Origin: Amia ocellicauda
Taxonomy: Eukaryota > Chordata > Actinopteri > Amiiformes > Amiidae
Length of the DNA stretch: 64,000 nt
Direction of reading: 5' to 3'
NCBI RefSeq assembly: GCF_036373705.1
Contig: NC_089866.1
Coordinates: 20,870,501-20,934,500 of the forward strand
Shown one piece after another: positions 50,655-63,603 of this stretch. Made by a program: the position numbers and the translations under genes. The notes beneath the pieces were generated by a model. The model worked only from the letters and a program-made list of their open reading frames with translations. It was not told the origin of the DNA and did not search any database. The number at the start of each line of letters is the position of its first letter. Within the stretch, counting starts at the first letter, position 1.

Positions 50655-50759
50655 ACCAAGCTACAGGTGCACTTACATTCAAAACAAGCGCAGAAAAGTT
50701 TGTCAGAGCAGACTTGTAATGTACGCTACTTTTGTTTAGTTCATAACGGAGCTCCAGAA

Positions 50760-53700
50760 ATGTCTCTTGACGACCCCCGCATGGAGTGGATACGAACCCG
50801 GGTGGGCGTTTTGTTTGACCTCCCGGACGGAGGCTGTTTTGAGGAGCTGCTCAGCAGAGGGGATGGAGAGGAAGAGCAGAAAATATTATCTTTTTTGAAT
50901 GAGACGTCACCGGAGGAATCGGCCTCGACGCTGCTGTTCTTCAAAACCATCAGAGAAGAAGAGGTCGAGGTGGAAATAGTCCTGGGTAATTAATGTCATT
51001 AACATTATTTGTATATGGATAGATACAACTATATACATCTTGACATGACATTGATATATGAAAGTCGTCGTGCACTGCTATAAAAAATATAGAGAATAAA
51101 AAGTGTAAAAAGTTGTTTTGCTTTTCGTGGTGTGTGAGTATTGGTCACCCTAACCTACTCAGAAACTCCAATGAACAGATTATTTTATCATATTATTGCC
51201 CCTTATATGTGCTGTTGCTAACATGCTTATTGAACAATGGGGAATGTTAAAATGTGTTGCGGGCTACACAGTGTTTTTGAGGATTTTCTACATCAATAAT
51301 GTAATAGCACTAGCTTGTGAAAGTCCATGGTCATACATAAAGCTAAAGCAGCCTTGAATCTGGGTCCTTGGGTCATATGTAATAGGATTGTGCTATTCTT
51401 ATCATTTTATTGAAAGCCCTGGGACTGAGTGCTACTGTTTTTGTTTTCTTTTGTGTATAAAGAGCCAGAGAAGGGAGATGCTGCCCACCCGGAGGATGAA
51501 GCCAGACTGACAGATTCTCCATCTGAAGGAGATAACACTTCCACCATGTCCCCCAGAGACCGTGAGTGTGGGATCTTAGGATGAAACGCAGTCACGATGC
51601 ACATTGAGGCGCTGCTTAAAATGCTTTGTTTTAACACGGTGGACCCTGTGGTTGCAGGGAAAGAGCATAAGGGGAAAGGCAGAGACTCGGCGTCCACTCC
51701 TGCCTCTCGCTTGTCGGATGCTCAGAAGTCGGAGTCTTCCAGGCAGCCTGAGCGGACTCAGACCCCAGGGCCAGGCAACGGGGACTCCCTCAGTGAGGCC
51801 AGAGAGGAGGAGGGGGACAGAGCGCCCCTCACTGTAAGCCCCACTGAAGTGTCTTTGCACCGGGACTGAGCTTTCATTGGATTCCTGTAACCCAAAGCAT
51901 AGAGTGCTGGGCTGTTGTGGTGGTCTGTGATTTTACTTCTGAGCCTGTAAAAATACAATTAAAATAGGGTTGTTTTTTGTTTAGCTTTTAGTTTATTCTG
52001 TAATTTTATTATTCAGTAGTTTAGTTGAATACATACATTCATTTAACTAAACTTCATTATCAGTTTTTCCTTTTCATCAACACTGATTGTGTCTTGAGAA
52101 AGAAGCAGAGATTCCAGCTGAGTGAACTCTTAAGACAAGGTTGAAACAGATAGACAGCATATAATATGGAGTGATTAACTGACTGGTTTTCTTTTTAGAC
52201 ATTTAGTTTAGCCAACTTGCACAATAATCACTAATCTCATCTCTTTTCTTACTCTTAATTCGTAGAGCATTGAACTCCAAACTGTTTACCATGTTGAGCT
52301 GCATGTGGCCCTCAATCACGTCCCCGAGAGGTTCTTTAATTTGACGGTGCTTTTCTTTCTCAGGAACACTAAAGGTGGGTGTAAGTGAGTGGGACTGAGA
52401 GAACTAATAATTTCTTAAATCAGAGCCGTTTAATTAAACAGTGAGGGATTTAAGTTAAGTATAGAATCATATAAAAAACTTATATCAGAACCAACTCTTT
52501 TATTACACAATTTAAAAAGTAGAATCTAAGCAGATTGTTACTTCACATAAGGTACAATTAAGTAAGGGTAGGGGGTCCTCCAGGATTGTGATTGTGTTTA
52601 GTGCAGGGGTGGCCAACCATGTTCCTGGAAAGACACAATCCTGCAGGTTTTCCAGGTCTCTCTAAATTATGAATCAGTGTATACTTTGAACACAGGGACA
52701 TTTTGCCTAATTAAGACCCACAATTGGTTCAATGAAGCAGTTAACGATCTGGATAGAACAAAAACATGTAGACTCTGTGGCTCTCCAGGACCAGGGTTAG
52801 CCACTCCTGCTCTAGTGTGAAATCATCTTAGGAGTCTCGCACAGTGATTAAGTTAAGTGCCTGTAACTGCAGAGCCCATAATCTGTACATTTTAACATTA
52901 GTGTAAGATTAACATTGAGTTAGTTTAATCCTGGGCATAGTTTCTGTTATTCTTGTGTACATCATTTATTAGAATGTTAAATTTTCACATTTTAAAAATG
53001 GAATATAGTGAAGGTGGACCATTGCAGTGATCGGACCTGGCTCTGTAACACTGTACCTGTTCCCAAAATAGAACAGAATTAAACCCGTAAATGAATACCT
53101 ACCTCCGAGTGTTATTTATCCTCCGATGGGAGGAAGCATAGAGAAGAGGATAAAAAGGGAGATGTGAGTGAGAGATCGATAACAGCAACCACAGACGAGC
53201 TGTTATAATAGTAAAGCAGAAGTATGATTTTATGTTTGTTTTATTATGTATTGTTAGAGTTCCAATATGGGTTTTTCATAATTCATAACACCTAGCACCT
53301 GTATATTAGGACACGTTTTATTGAAAGAAGAGCTGCAACATTAAAACACTAACTACTGTACTAGTTTTCTGTAGTTTTGGAGCAGGTTATTAAATCACTG
53401 TTCAGTTGTAGGACAGAAGCACTGCTGAATTAGTGTTTGGGTTAAGAATGCCTGAAAATCATGCAGTTGGAATACAAAGTAAAGTATTATAGTCCACCAA
53501 GACATTAAAAAATGAAGAAAAATGTGAAACTTTACATGTCAAAGTCCCAGACACAGCCAGCTTAAACAAAACAAACAACAACAAAACACGTGGACATGCT
53601 TGTGTTTCATTCAATTTTTTTTTTGTATGTTGATATATTTATAGGGGAAACATTAACATAAACACATGATACAAATGATTTCTGTTTTTTCAGGGTTTCA

Positions 53701-55555
53701 AAGTACAGTAGCTTACAAATGGAGAGTATAAAGCATGGAGACTAGACCCTTTCTGTTTTTATTTGTGAATTTGCTGACTATTATTTTGCACTTTAAATTA
53801 TTTGTTTGCGGTTTGCTTTCTCAATTGACGTACTTACACACTATTTATTGAAATAACCAAACCAAACAGTAAAACATGTTACAGTTTGTTGTTTTAATGG
53901 ATTATAGTGCAAAATATTCATATGATTTTAAGTATTGCAAAATTACCAGGAACTCAATTTCTTTTATTACTGTTCTGCTTAAGGTTTCTTTTCTCGTGGT
54001 ATCGTAGTAATATCTAGTATTGTGCTACTAAAATTAAAATACTAAAATACTAAAACTTAGTATTGGTATCGTGGAGCATCACTACTGCATGTGATTGAAC
54101 CTTTTTCATTAATTAATATTAATCCTATTCTGTAATGCTAATGTCTTTATTACATAACTCCCCCACAAAGATAGGTAGCTGGTTTCAAGAATTGTCCTCC
54201 CCAATGGTCAAAAGAAAGTTACACCCTTGGTTTTATATCCTATTTAGTATTGTATAGATGTTTTCTTTTAGTTTGAATTTAAATGTTTGACTAATTTTAT
54301 CTGTGAATCTTGTGTGTATATTTATATTGATGTATTTATCAGTTTGCTGTGTTGTGTTAATGTCAAGGGAATGACTTCCAGATATCAGATCATGGGATTG
54401 AGTAAATTATACAAATCTACAGCTCATTCTCAATCTGACAATGTCCGAAGCAGGACTTTGTGATCAGTGCCGGTGTGATGCACTGGTGAGTTATTCATTG
54501 CCATTCTTATTTTCTTCTTCTTAGAGAGAATAAGTGAGCCCAGTGACATGAAGGAAGCTAACGAGGTCATGCCAAGATTGCTGGAGATTGGTATGCACAA
54601 TGGACAGTCGCTGGTGATGCTAAAAAACATTTTAACGCATGTAAGTAGAAATGAAAAAAATATTTACTAAAGCTGCCAGTTACATACATTTTTTTGTCCT
54701 GTTATTTGTATAATGTAAAAAAACTTTGAGGGGCTCCCAGCTGCGAAATAAATTGAATACGATCGATTTACAGCTGACATGGAACTGTAGAACCCAGCTA
54801 CAGGTAATAAAAGATGCAGATGTGCTCACTCTACCTCCATTGACTGGCTTTAGGTGTATTTACCTCTGCTCTCCCTCAATCAACTGAAAAGTGAAGAGCC
54901 TGAGTACCTACAAGCAGAAAAATCACCTCGGTCTGAAGACGACACCGGGACAGAAACAGAGCAGGAGCTTCAGAGGCCAGTGGAGTCCAGGGGCACACAG
55001 CTGATCAGGGACGAGCTGCTGAACAGTGCATACAAGTTCCTCGGCCATGTTGACCGCACCGTGCAGCAGCTGGAAGGTCAGTGCGCCACAGCCTGCTCAA
55101 GTCCCTCATTTTCAGCCTGCCTTCCCCTCGAAGTGCCTTCTGGGACTTCTCTTTCTTTTTGATTGGGGTTATTATAAAGCTCATTTGTGGGAGCCATACG
55201 TTTAGTAAGCTGAGCTGTCAATCTAGTGTGACTGGCGATTGCACGAGCACAAGCGAGGTGTTCCTGTCACAGACTCCTTTGCTAAAATAGAACGAGAGAG
55301 AGAGAGTCTGTACAGGACTGCACAGGAAAGCCCTCTTAAGTGAATTACTCCTGCTCTCCCTCAATCAACTGAAAAGCACAGAGCCCGACAACCCGCTAGC
55401 GGAACAAATGTCTCAGTCTGAAGACGACTGGCAGAGAGTTATGAGTAATCAGTTTAAAGTTGTGCAAATTCCCATTATTGAAATGTCTGTAAAAATCAAG
55501 CTACTATTCATTATTAATATTAGTGTTATTTTTATAGTTGAAACTCCTCTTCCTT

Positions 55556-55603
<48 letters not shown>

Positions 55604-58600
55604 GCACTACTAATGTTGGTAATAGTAGAAGTATTTTATTTGGCTGGTGCCTTTACCTAATGCATCTAACATTGAAAATGTCTCCCAACCTCATTATGAG
55701 GTTATAACGAGTTCACAGGCAGACCGTTTCATCACAGTGTTGAGGCTGTGCAGTGTATTGGCCGGTGACTATGTGTGCGTTTGCTGTGCAGGAGAGATTA
55801 AGCTGCACATCCCCAGTGTGGATCTGGATGGTGATGTGAGCCAGTTGGCCAGCAGGCCGGCCCTGGTGGAGGAGCTGGAGCAGTGTGTGATGAACTGGCA
55901 GACTCAGATCACCTGTGTCATCGAGGAGCAGCTGCAAAAGAAACCCCAGGCAAGGGTGTCCGCTCATGTCAACGATAACTGTGTTGTGTTTCCTGCTCTG
56001 GCTACATGAAACGATTTGACTATGAGGAGTTTACTATTGTAATGAACACAGGTGTAATGTTCTACATACCATCAGGATCAAATATGTGCAACCTGAAAAC
56101 ATGGGTGTGAGACAAAGTACTTTCCTTTCTCAGCATATGTAGTGATCTTGTGATGGTTGTGATGATGTACATTGCAGCTCTTTTTCACATTTTAATCACC
56201 ACAGTCGCTGTCATTCTGATGCCCTCCTAGAGACACAATCCATATACTGAATTATGCCTGCATTTAGCTCAGAATAAATGCACAGAATACACTTTCAGGA
56301 TACACCTTAACCTTTATTTCACTAATTTATGCTTTCCAGGTCGACCTACACCTTGATTGATCTTTTGTGGTGTTTTTTTGCTTTTGCCTCCCAGGCTCCA
56401 GGTCCCATAGCAGAGATTGACTTTTGGCGGGAGCGCACAGCTATCCTCAGCGCCCTAAGTGAGCAGCTCAAGGTGCCCGTGGTGAAGAAGATCCTGGAGG
56501 TGATGAGCCGGGCCGACCCGATCACTATCCAGAACCTGGAACTCAGTGTGACCGAGCTCAGCAAGTACCATGTGGAAGCGGTGGATAATGTGCGCTTCTT
56601 GGGCACTCTGGAGCGCCACTTTAAGGTGAACCGAGCACACATTGCTAGTGCATCTCTAGTGAAATCTCCACAGTGTAGGGAAATCCATTTTGCTTTCAAA
56701 ATGCATTTACAATCTCTAGGGTAGGGTGGGATTATTGCTACTAATGTGCTTAAAACTATTCTTCCAAGTGTGCGTGCTACCCCTGTGTCTGATTCTTTCA
56801 AATGCAGAACCTAGCCACAGGCTCAGGGTTTAACGTGATTCTGGACACCATCCCTCTGATGATGAATGGCCTGCGCATGGTGTGGATCATCTCTGGCCAC
56901 TACAACAAGGACGAGCGCATGGTGCCCCTGATGGAGAGGGTAGCGTGGCAGCTTGCGGAGAGGGTGGCCATAGTGGTGAACGTTCGGACTCTGTTCAGGT
57001 GAGTGAGACCAAGAGTTTTCAGATAACCTTCCTCTTCCTCAAAGTCCCAAGGAAGGGGTACTGAACTTACAATAACTGTACTATAATTTAGATTGTACTT
57101 TCAGACAGCTCTTTTTTAGACCATTGGTTCTTGTTCCTAACTGTGACAGAGAAAGCAAAGCGGTTGCCAAGGCTAAAGCTCTCGATGGAAAGAAGATTCT
57201 TGATCGATGGAAGGCCTCGTATTTCGAGGTTCGAGCCAAGATCGAGACGTCGGGCAAAGACCCGCGCTGGGAATTCGACAGGAAGAAACTCTTTGAGAAG
57301 ACAGACTACATGGCTTCCATTTGCCAAGATCTGTATGATATTCTACAGGTACACCCACTGAGCTGCTTGCAGTTCACGTAAATGGCACATTTGAATGGTA
57401 CCATAATATGAAAGCAACAGTCAAAAATGGTACAGTGGTTTACCCCAGGTTTATACCCACTAAGGGTTACCAAAGGGTATCAAAAAATCACATGTAAGAG
57501 CAGCACACCATTAGATGCCAAATACTTCAGTCCAGAATAACTTCCCGGCTGTGTGTTTGTTGGCTGCAGATCATGGAGGAGTTCTACAATATCTTTGGCC
57601 CTGAGCTAAAGGCAGTGACTGGGGATCCCAAGCGGATAGACGACGTGCTGCACTGGGTGGACAATCTGGTTGTGCCCATTGAGGAGCTGACCTTTGACCC
57701 TTTTAACATCCGCAAGACAGCATCATGGAAACTTGTAATGGAGGACTTTAAGACTAAAGTGCAGGTGAGGAAGCTGCAAAAAACTGCTGAATCTGAACAT
57801 GAATTGAAAACACAGGCCTTTTGATTCTGGCATGGTGTCCCTTTATGTTGCTTGACAAACATTGTTTTTATTTTCTTAAAATAACAAAAAAAACATTTAA
57901 GCACAACATGTTTTGTTGGATGTACTCAATACTACTGGTATGCTAACAGTTTAATTTTTTTCACCTAGAGGTTTCTAAGTTAAATGTTGTTGTTTTTCAT
58001 CTTCATAGGCTATCGAAGGAGAGGCCATCAATTTCATTGACCAGTCATTCAAGACCCTGCGTTCTGCAGAAGCAGCCTTTGACATGCTCCTGAAGTTTAA
58101 ACACATCCGTTCAAGGGAAGCCATCAATAACCAAATGATGAAGAAGTTCAATGAAATCCTGGCCCAGTATTGTAAAGAGGTAGACATTCTCTAAAATATT
58201 TTTATTTCTCCTGCAGCAATGGGTTTTGCCTAATATTTCCTCATTAATGTCTTCCTAATTTCCATATCATTTAAATGCCAAATTTAAGCCTGTGATATAG
58301 TGATTTGTTAGCCATTTGATATCATTGAGCTTTGCTCATGAGCATTTGCAGTGGTCATACAGAGAAACTAAACAATTGCATGTGTGTAAAAGTTTTAGAA
58401 AAGTTTTTGTACAAAGCCTTCTTTACTTATTGTTTGTATGGTAAATTTCTTCAGTATGAGACGTCTTTATTCTGATCTTTCCCTCACACTTTTATGGGGT
58501 GTTCTAATAGATTCTTTGTTTGGACAGGTGGACAGCATAAACACTTTGTTTGTCAATAACCTTGACCATCCACCGCTCAACAAGAATCAGCCCCCCATGG

Positions 58601-61600
58601 CTGGAGCCATATACTGGGAGCGCTCCCTCTTTCACCGCATAAAACACACCGTCATCCGTTTCCTGGAAGTGGAGGAGATGCTGGAAAGTGAGCAGGGGAA
58701 AGCGGTATGTCTGCTTTGCTGTTGAGTTCAGCGAATGAAAGATGCTGAATAATAACCCCGCCATTCTGAGGCTCTGACTATGACAAAGCCGCTGCCAGTG
58801 TGGGGCTGCCTTGCCTCTGAAGATTGTGTTTGTGTCTTTTTTGTGTTATCTATTGATCTCTCTGTATACTTGTTTTTATTTTGGAGTGAAGGCTAAGGCA
58901 AAGTACTTGGAGGTGGGCAGGCGCATGAAGGACTATGAGGAGAGGCTGTATGAGCGATGGAGGGAGGAGACGGAGCAGATATTGCCTGGCCTGTTGAAGA
59001 GGAACCTCTTGCAGAAGCACGCCAGCACCGCGGCTGCCAACGCCAACGCCCCCGAACAGGAACCTGTCGACCCAGTGAGACATCCGCACTGCTGCCCAGA
59101 GCTGTGAAGGACAAGAGGCCTTCATTCACTGCTGGGCTGTTGATATTTTGTTCAGAATAAACACGACTGGTAGTAGACTGGTAGTTTTCTCATTTTGGCC
59201 ACCCTGAGAGGTGATGTTTTGTAAAAGAAGGCAAAGAAGACCTATTAGTGTTGGCCCTGTTGGATTTGAATCAAAAACATTTCATTGTTTATTATTTGGG
59301 CCTTTACACCTGCAACTTCATGAGTTCACACACCAAAATCGAATTGTAAGCGTCAATTTGATGCTCAAATGCATACCTATATGACCTGTTTGAATTCTTT
59401 GATGGTAAATGGGTTATAAAAGAGTATTTATAATTACAAAGTGTCAGTCAGCATTTTAAGGATATATTTTAACTATGGTTGCTGTGGTTAAAAGATTGAG
59501 TTTTAACTCACCTGGTGTCCCCCACAGGCCTTAGTCCCCCTGGATCAAGAGTCAGATGAGAATGTGTGCTATTTGGTCAACTTTGCATCGGAGCTGAAGG
59601 AAATCATCTCGGAGACCAAGTACCTGGAGCAGCTGGGCTTCTCTGTGCCAGAGCTGGCCAGGAACGTAGCCCTGCAGGAGGACAAGTTTCTCAGGTATAG
59701 ACTGAATGCTGTCCACTGTTGTGTAAATGGACACTTTGTGAATGGTTACTAATGTGTTCTTCCACATACAGAATATAATGTCACCTGAACAACTGTGGGT
59801 AGTAGTGCTTTACAGAGACTTTGGTGTTGTGCAGGTATGTGGATGGGCTGAAGCACATGGTGAATCGATACCATGGGCTGATGGACAGCTTGAATGAGGC
59901 AGAAAGCCTTTTACTTCAGGAGCAGATTCATGAACTCAGGAGAGTCCTTAGCTTGGGCTACAAGAGGCTCAACTGGAACTCTTTAGGTAAAGACATTAAA
60001 CATTATTATTATTATTATTATTTTATTTCTTGGCAGATGCCCTTATCCAGGGCGACCTTCAACATGAAAAAATAAACTGTGGGAGATACTTGCTGGAATT
60101 TGGAGAAATATGAACCTAATCTGGGCAACATTTCCCATTTATGTTTGTTAATGTGACTTGTAATGTGTTTAAGGTGACATGTTTCATGTTTTCTGTGTTT
60201 CCGTATTGTATAATGTCTTTAGTTAAAATGTTAGGACTGTAACTGAAGCACCCATTCATTTTTTTCTTGTGAAAGGAAATGCCCCAGCTTCCTAATAAAT
60301 CAATGTGTTTGTGCTATTTAGGTATCTCGGACTACATTAATCGCAGCACCCAAGCCATCTCCAAGTTTGAGTCACTTGTGAACCAAATTCAGAAGAACGC
60401 ACAGGACATTAATACCAAACTGCAGTCAATCGAATCTGCAAACCTATTCAAATTCCCAGTTCCTTCAAGAGAGGGTGACCTGCCAGGTGTGTTTCAGACC
60501 TTAATACTTCACAAATTGCAGTGTTTTGCCTCACGTTAGGAAGCACAATCATGTGTTTGATCATTGACACATATCCTAACATTAAGATTATTGTCATATT
60601 TATAAGCATGATTATTCATATATTATATCATGTATTTCAGGAGTGAAGGAGTTCTGTGAGCTTATTGAACGGGAGAGGATTAAAGATGTGAACTTGTTGT
60701 GCCGAAAGTACACTGCCATTGGTCCTCTGTTGACCAAAATGGAAGGCCTGATAATTCAAACAAACACAGGGCGGGACAAACGCATGGCCCAGTACTATGC
60801 CTATTGGGAACGCAAGGTGTATGATGCCCTGACAAATATGGTCTTAAGGTAAGTAATGTGGAATATAATGTGCTAATATTTTGAAAATGTTATGTAGTAC
60901 GTAACAAATCAAGACTTTGAAACCAGGAATCTCAAATTAGAGATTATCTTGTTTTCATTTATAAGTGCAGGGTTCCCACGGGTCACGGAAATCCTGGGAA
61001 AGTTATGGAATTGGAAAGTTTATTTTCTAGGCCTGGAAATGTTTTGAAATATCATAAAATATCCATAAAGTTTTGGAAAAGTCATTGAAATTTTTAATTG
61101 ACCTGAAATTATCATGATCATATTAATTTTGTTTGTAAATTTATCATTCATGTACATTTTAAAATCTAAATTAACCCTTTTAGGTGGTGAGTCCTAAAAC
61201 AGCCGGCTGTGCCCAAAGTAGTGTGGGCTGTTTTTTCACTTCACTTTTTATTTTACACTCTGTGACTGTGGCAATACGTCTCATAAGCATCAATTTCCTT
61301 TCCTGAGAAAAATGGCAGGGATGACATTTTGTGCAAAAAAAACCTATCCAATTACAGAACTATATATTATGGTTAAAAATAAAAATACATGTCAGTGTTT
61401 TGGGAAAAGTCCACTGAATCATCAAGAGAAGAGGAGGGGGTGGAGGAAGATGAGATTTTGTTAATTATGTCGGTATCTGTTGTCTAATCATGGAGGAAAT
61501 GCAAGTGAACAGCATTTGCAGTTGGTTAAGGATATAAGACATGCTTCAACACTGTAGGATCTGTTACATAGATTATCACAGTGAGACGATGCATTGTTTC

Positions 61601-62780
61601 ATGAAATACTGAATATACTGGTTATAGTTAGTTTCAATTTGTAGTCCACATTTATCCAATTAGCCCACAAACATCTGAAGTTTACATTATAGTGGTAGTG
61701 CACATATGCAGTCATGGAAATTTGGTAAGATGTTATGGAAAAGTCATGGATAAGTTTTAGAATTGTTTTGATAAAACTAAGTGCGAACCCTGTAAGTGGA
61801 AGAAGGTGGCTTCTGACAATAAATTTAAACTGCGGTGGGGTACAGGTTTGCCATTTCAAATCCGAGTGTAGAACCGATCTGTGATTTGATCTCGGTTTGT
61901 AAAGTGATAGCGGTGTCTCCATCCCTGTTCTACGTATTTTCATGTTATTTCTGTTGCTATTCTTGTACAGGAACATCCAGGCTTTTAATACTGCCTTGAC
62001 GGGAAATGTTCCGCTGTTTCAAATTGAACCGATCCTGTCCGCCCCTGATATAGTGTTACACCCGAAAGCCTCTGAGATTTTGAATCTCATTTTGCAGTCT
62101 GAGAGAGGCTGTTTGGAAAGCACCATGGTATGTATGCTGGTCCTGAAATGCTTCATTAAAACATGAACAGTACAAAATAAATGTTCTGTATCAGATTCCA
62201 AGCTAGTGTTGAGTACTACTGTGACTGTTCTCTGTGGAGAGCCTGCAGAAACTGGTTGGGTTGTAGTTGACTGCAGACCGCTGTCTTGTTCCCCTAGCGC
62301 TTTGTGCGATGGATGCATGGCACCTGTATCGAGTGTCCCCCTCAGCGCATAGAGGGAGAGGACGAACCAGTGGTTGTCAGTTTCTACAATGACATCTGTC
62401 AGGGTCTTCAGATTGCAGAAAAGGTACAGTCAACCCGCCAGATTCACGACCGGCTGGTGAAGTCCATCGCAAACTATCTTGGCCGCTGGAAGAACAGGTA
62501 CCGGTTTCTGTGGAAGCTGGACAAGGCCATCATCATGGAGAAGTTAGCAGCCAAGAGGCCTTCCTGTGTGACGTATGACGAGAAGCTGCAGTTCTACGCG
62601 CATGTCAGTCAGGAGCTGGCCCAGCAGCCCCTGGTGAAGGACAAGCAGTGCATCCGACTGAACCTGGAGCCCCTGGCAAGGACATTGCAGGAGAACGCCC
62701 AAGCCTGGGTCAGCTCCCTGGGCAAACTGCTAAACGAGTCGGCCAAAAACAACCTCTGGAACCTTAGGGATGAACTGCAG
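50760..62780 (+). CDS. DNAH10: Axonemal dynein heavy chain 10, N-terminal part (partial, runs off the right edge)
   Basis: Inner-arm (I1/f) dynein heavy chain of motile cilia and sperm flagella. Twenty exons: 50760-50985, 51463-51561, 51658-51833, 52266-52374, 54525-54640, 54854-55076, 55792-55949, 56395-56625, 56808-56998, 57150-57348, 57570-57764, 58009-58179, 58528-58704, 58892-59074, 59528-59693, 59835-59996, 60322-60486, 60641-60848, 61971-62127 and 62298-62780. They give 1265 residues in one frame. This is the tail (DHC_N1) region: FYNIFGPELKAVTGDPKRID, KTDYMASICQDLYDILQ, PPMAGAIYWERSLFHRIKHT, RNVALQEDKFLRY and VSSLGKLLNESAK match DNAH10. The linker and AAA+ motor lie beyond the window. 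Start: MSLDDPRMEWIRTRVGVLFD resembles axonemal heavy-chain N-termini; an in-frame ATG at 50667 would add 31 residues. Intron 7 uses a GC donor (CAG|gcaagg). Exons 2-3 encode a poorly conserved acidic stretch. Confidence 0.95.
52375..54524 (+). other. DNAH10: DNAH10 intron 4
   Basis: The longest DNAH10 intron in the window, bounded by exons 4 and 5. Apart from the hAT-like element at 52604-52809 I see only AT-rich sequence, with some internally repetitive AATACTAAAATACTAAAAC near 54030-54060. Confidence 0.7.
52604..52809. mobile_element. Non-autonomous hAT-like element with 8-bp target duplication
   Basis: The left end CAGGGGTGGCCAACCATGTT pairs with the right end, which reads CAGGAGTGGCTAACCCTGGT on the opposite strand. 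Similarity continues into CCTGGARAGMCACA. The 206-bp body has no coding capacity. Flanks GTTTAGTG (52596-52603) and CTCTAGTG (52810-52817) agree at 6 of 8 positions, consistent with a decayed hAT-type 8-bp duplication. Confidence 0.75.
55339..55428 (+). pseudogene. Decayed partial copy of DNAH10 exon 6 in intron 6
   Basis: The segment 55351-55428 aligns without gaps to 54866-54943 of exon 6, with 62 of 78 positions identical, including an unbroken 26-bp match at the left end and 13 bp at the right. The copy includes a degraded counterpart of the exon's 3' splice site (CTCTTAAG versus GGCTTTAG). Splicing there would shift the frame by one and meet TGA at once, so it looks non-functional. Confidence 0.8.
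55557..55604. repeat. (TAC)n microsatellite
   Basis: About 15 ACT/TAC units in DNAH10 intron 6, followed by a stretch (TTTGGCTGGTGCCTTTACC) that weakly resembles the retroposon tail motif seen at 46151 and 60029. Confidence 0.9.
60002..60070 (+). mobile_element. Fish retroposon tail: (ATT)n plus GGCGACCTTCAAC motif, copy 2
   Basis: ATT repeats at 60004-60024 are followed by TTTCTTGGCAGATGCCC and TTATCCAGGGCGACCTTCAAC, the same arrangement as at 46070-46240. It starts only a few bases after the donor of DNAH10 exon 16 (59996). Confidence 0.55.
60968..61792. mobile_element. hAT-like DNA element, 825 bp, non-coding
   Basis: The left end CAGGGTTCCCACGGG pairs with a right end reading CAGGGTTCGCAC on the opposite strand. 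A perfect 6-bp direct repeat TAAGTG (60962-60967 and 61793-61798) flanks it. Both subterminal zones are rich in TCATGGAAAT/TTTCCATGA-type words, familiar from a widespread fish repeat family. It fills most of DNAH10 intron 18 and has no long reading frame. Confidence 0.7.
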
Positions 62781-63603
62781 GTATGAGAGTTTCATATACA
62801 CATCACAGCCCTACTCCGGTCAAAATGCATTGTTGTTCCCAGTGCGAGAGTTACAGTAGCATTTAGGGCTGTATGATATGAACAAAAAATCATATTGCGA
62901 TTATTTTTATAGATATTGTGATTTTAAATTGCGATATGATAATCATTTGGGTAACACTTTACATTTCCTTGTGACATGTTCAGAAACACACATCTAGTTG
63001 TTTTTTTTGCCTGATTGAAGCATTAGTAGCTTTTTCTATGTTTTATTTGACAGATTTAATAATTAGCAGCTTGAACAAAAGGCAAAATAAATAAATAAAT
63101 ATAAATTATTTTTCACTGAATTATATTTATAAATAAAGAAATCAACTGTAGGCCAAGCCCATGTAGAATACAGTATAGATTGTCTTTCACTCTTACTAGT
63201 AGCCTGTAGGCTACAGTATTTTTGCCATGAAACCAGCATGTGTACCATTTCTGGTTTCAAGCATGAACAGTGACATGTCACTACACTTCTTCAAGTGTTG
63301 AATCCCCTCTGTGATGTACGTGATTTCCCCCACACTGTCAATGGAATTCAGCTCAGCTGCTATGGCTTCTTCAAGTTGCAGAGAGGACTGGGATGCTGAG
63401 GTGGCCAAGCTACTCGTGAAGAAGCTGCCCAATTACTTATTTGCCTTTTTAGCTGGGTGTGAATGTGTGTATTTAAGTTATTGTTAAACGATGTGTGGTG
63501 AACTTTTGAGGGAACTCCAGTGTAAGTGGACATAGTATTCACCATTTCCCAAAAGACTCCCATTAATAAAGGTGCTAAAAATAGTTATTTTTGTATGTGT
63601 TAA
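62781..63603 (+). other. DNAH10: DNAH10 intron 20 (left part)
   Basis: Intronic sequence after the last visible exon. It contains the fragment at 62864-62948 and a minus-strand open frame at 63211-63432 (73 codons; SIDSVGEITYITEGIQHLKK) that I do not recognise and that may be transposon debris. Confidence 0.6.
62864..62948. mobile_element. Possible DNA transposon terminal fragment
   Basis: TAGGGCTGTATGATATGAAC followed by alternating ATTGCGAT and AATCATATTG words resembles the ends of a fish DNA element family that typically starts AGGGCTGCACGATAT. No matching opposite end is visible before the window edge. It lies in the DNAH10 intron after 62780. Confidence 0.4.

Noticed and set aside
53990-54090. 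AT-rich pseudo-palindromic words (TAGTATTG, AATACTAAAATAC) in DNAH10 intron 4
   Set aside because: They look like simple AT-rich degeneracy; no defined ends.
56155-56225. Possible C/D-box snoRNA in a DNAH10 intron (GTGATGA ... CTGA, about 60 nt)
   Set aside because: No complementary stem flanks the boxes; such short words are common by chance.
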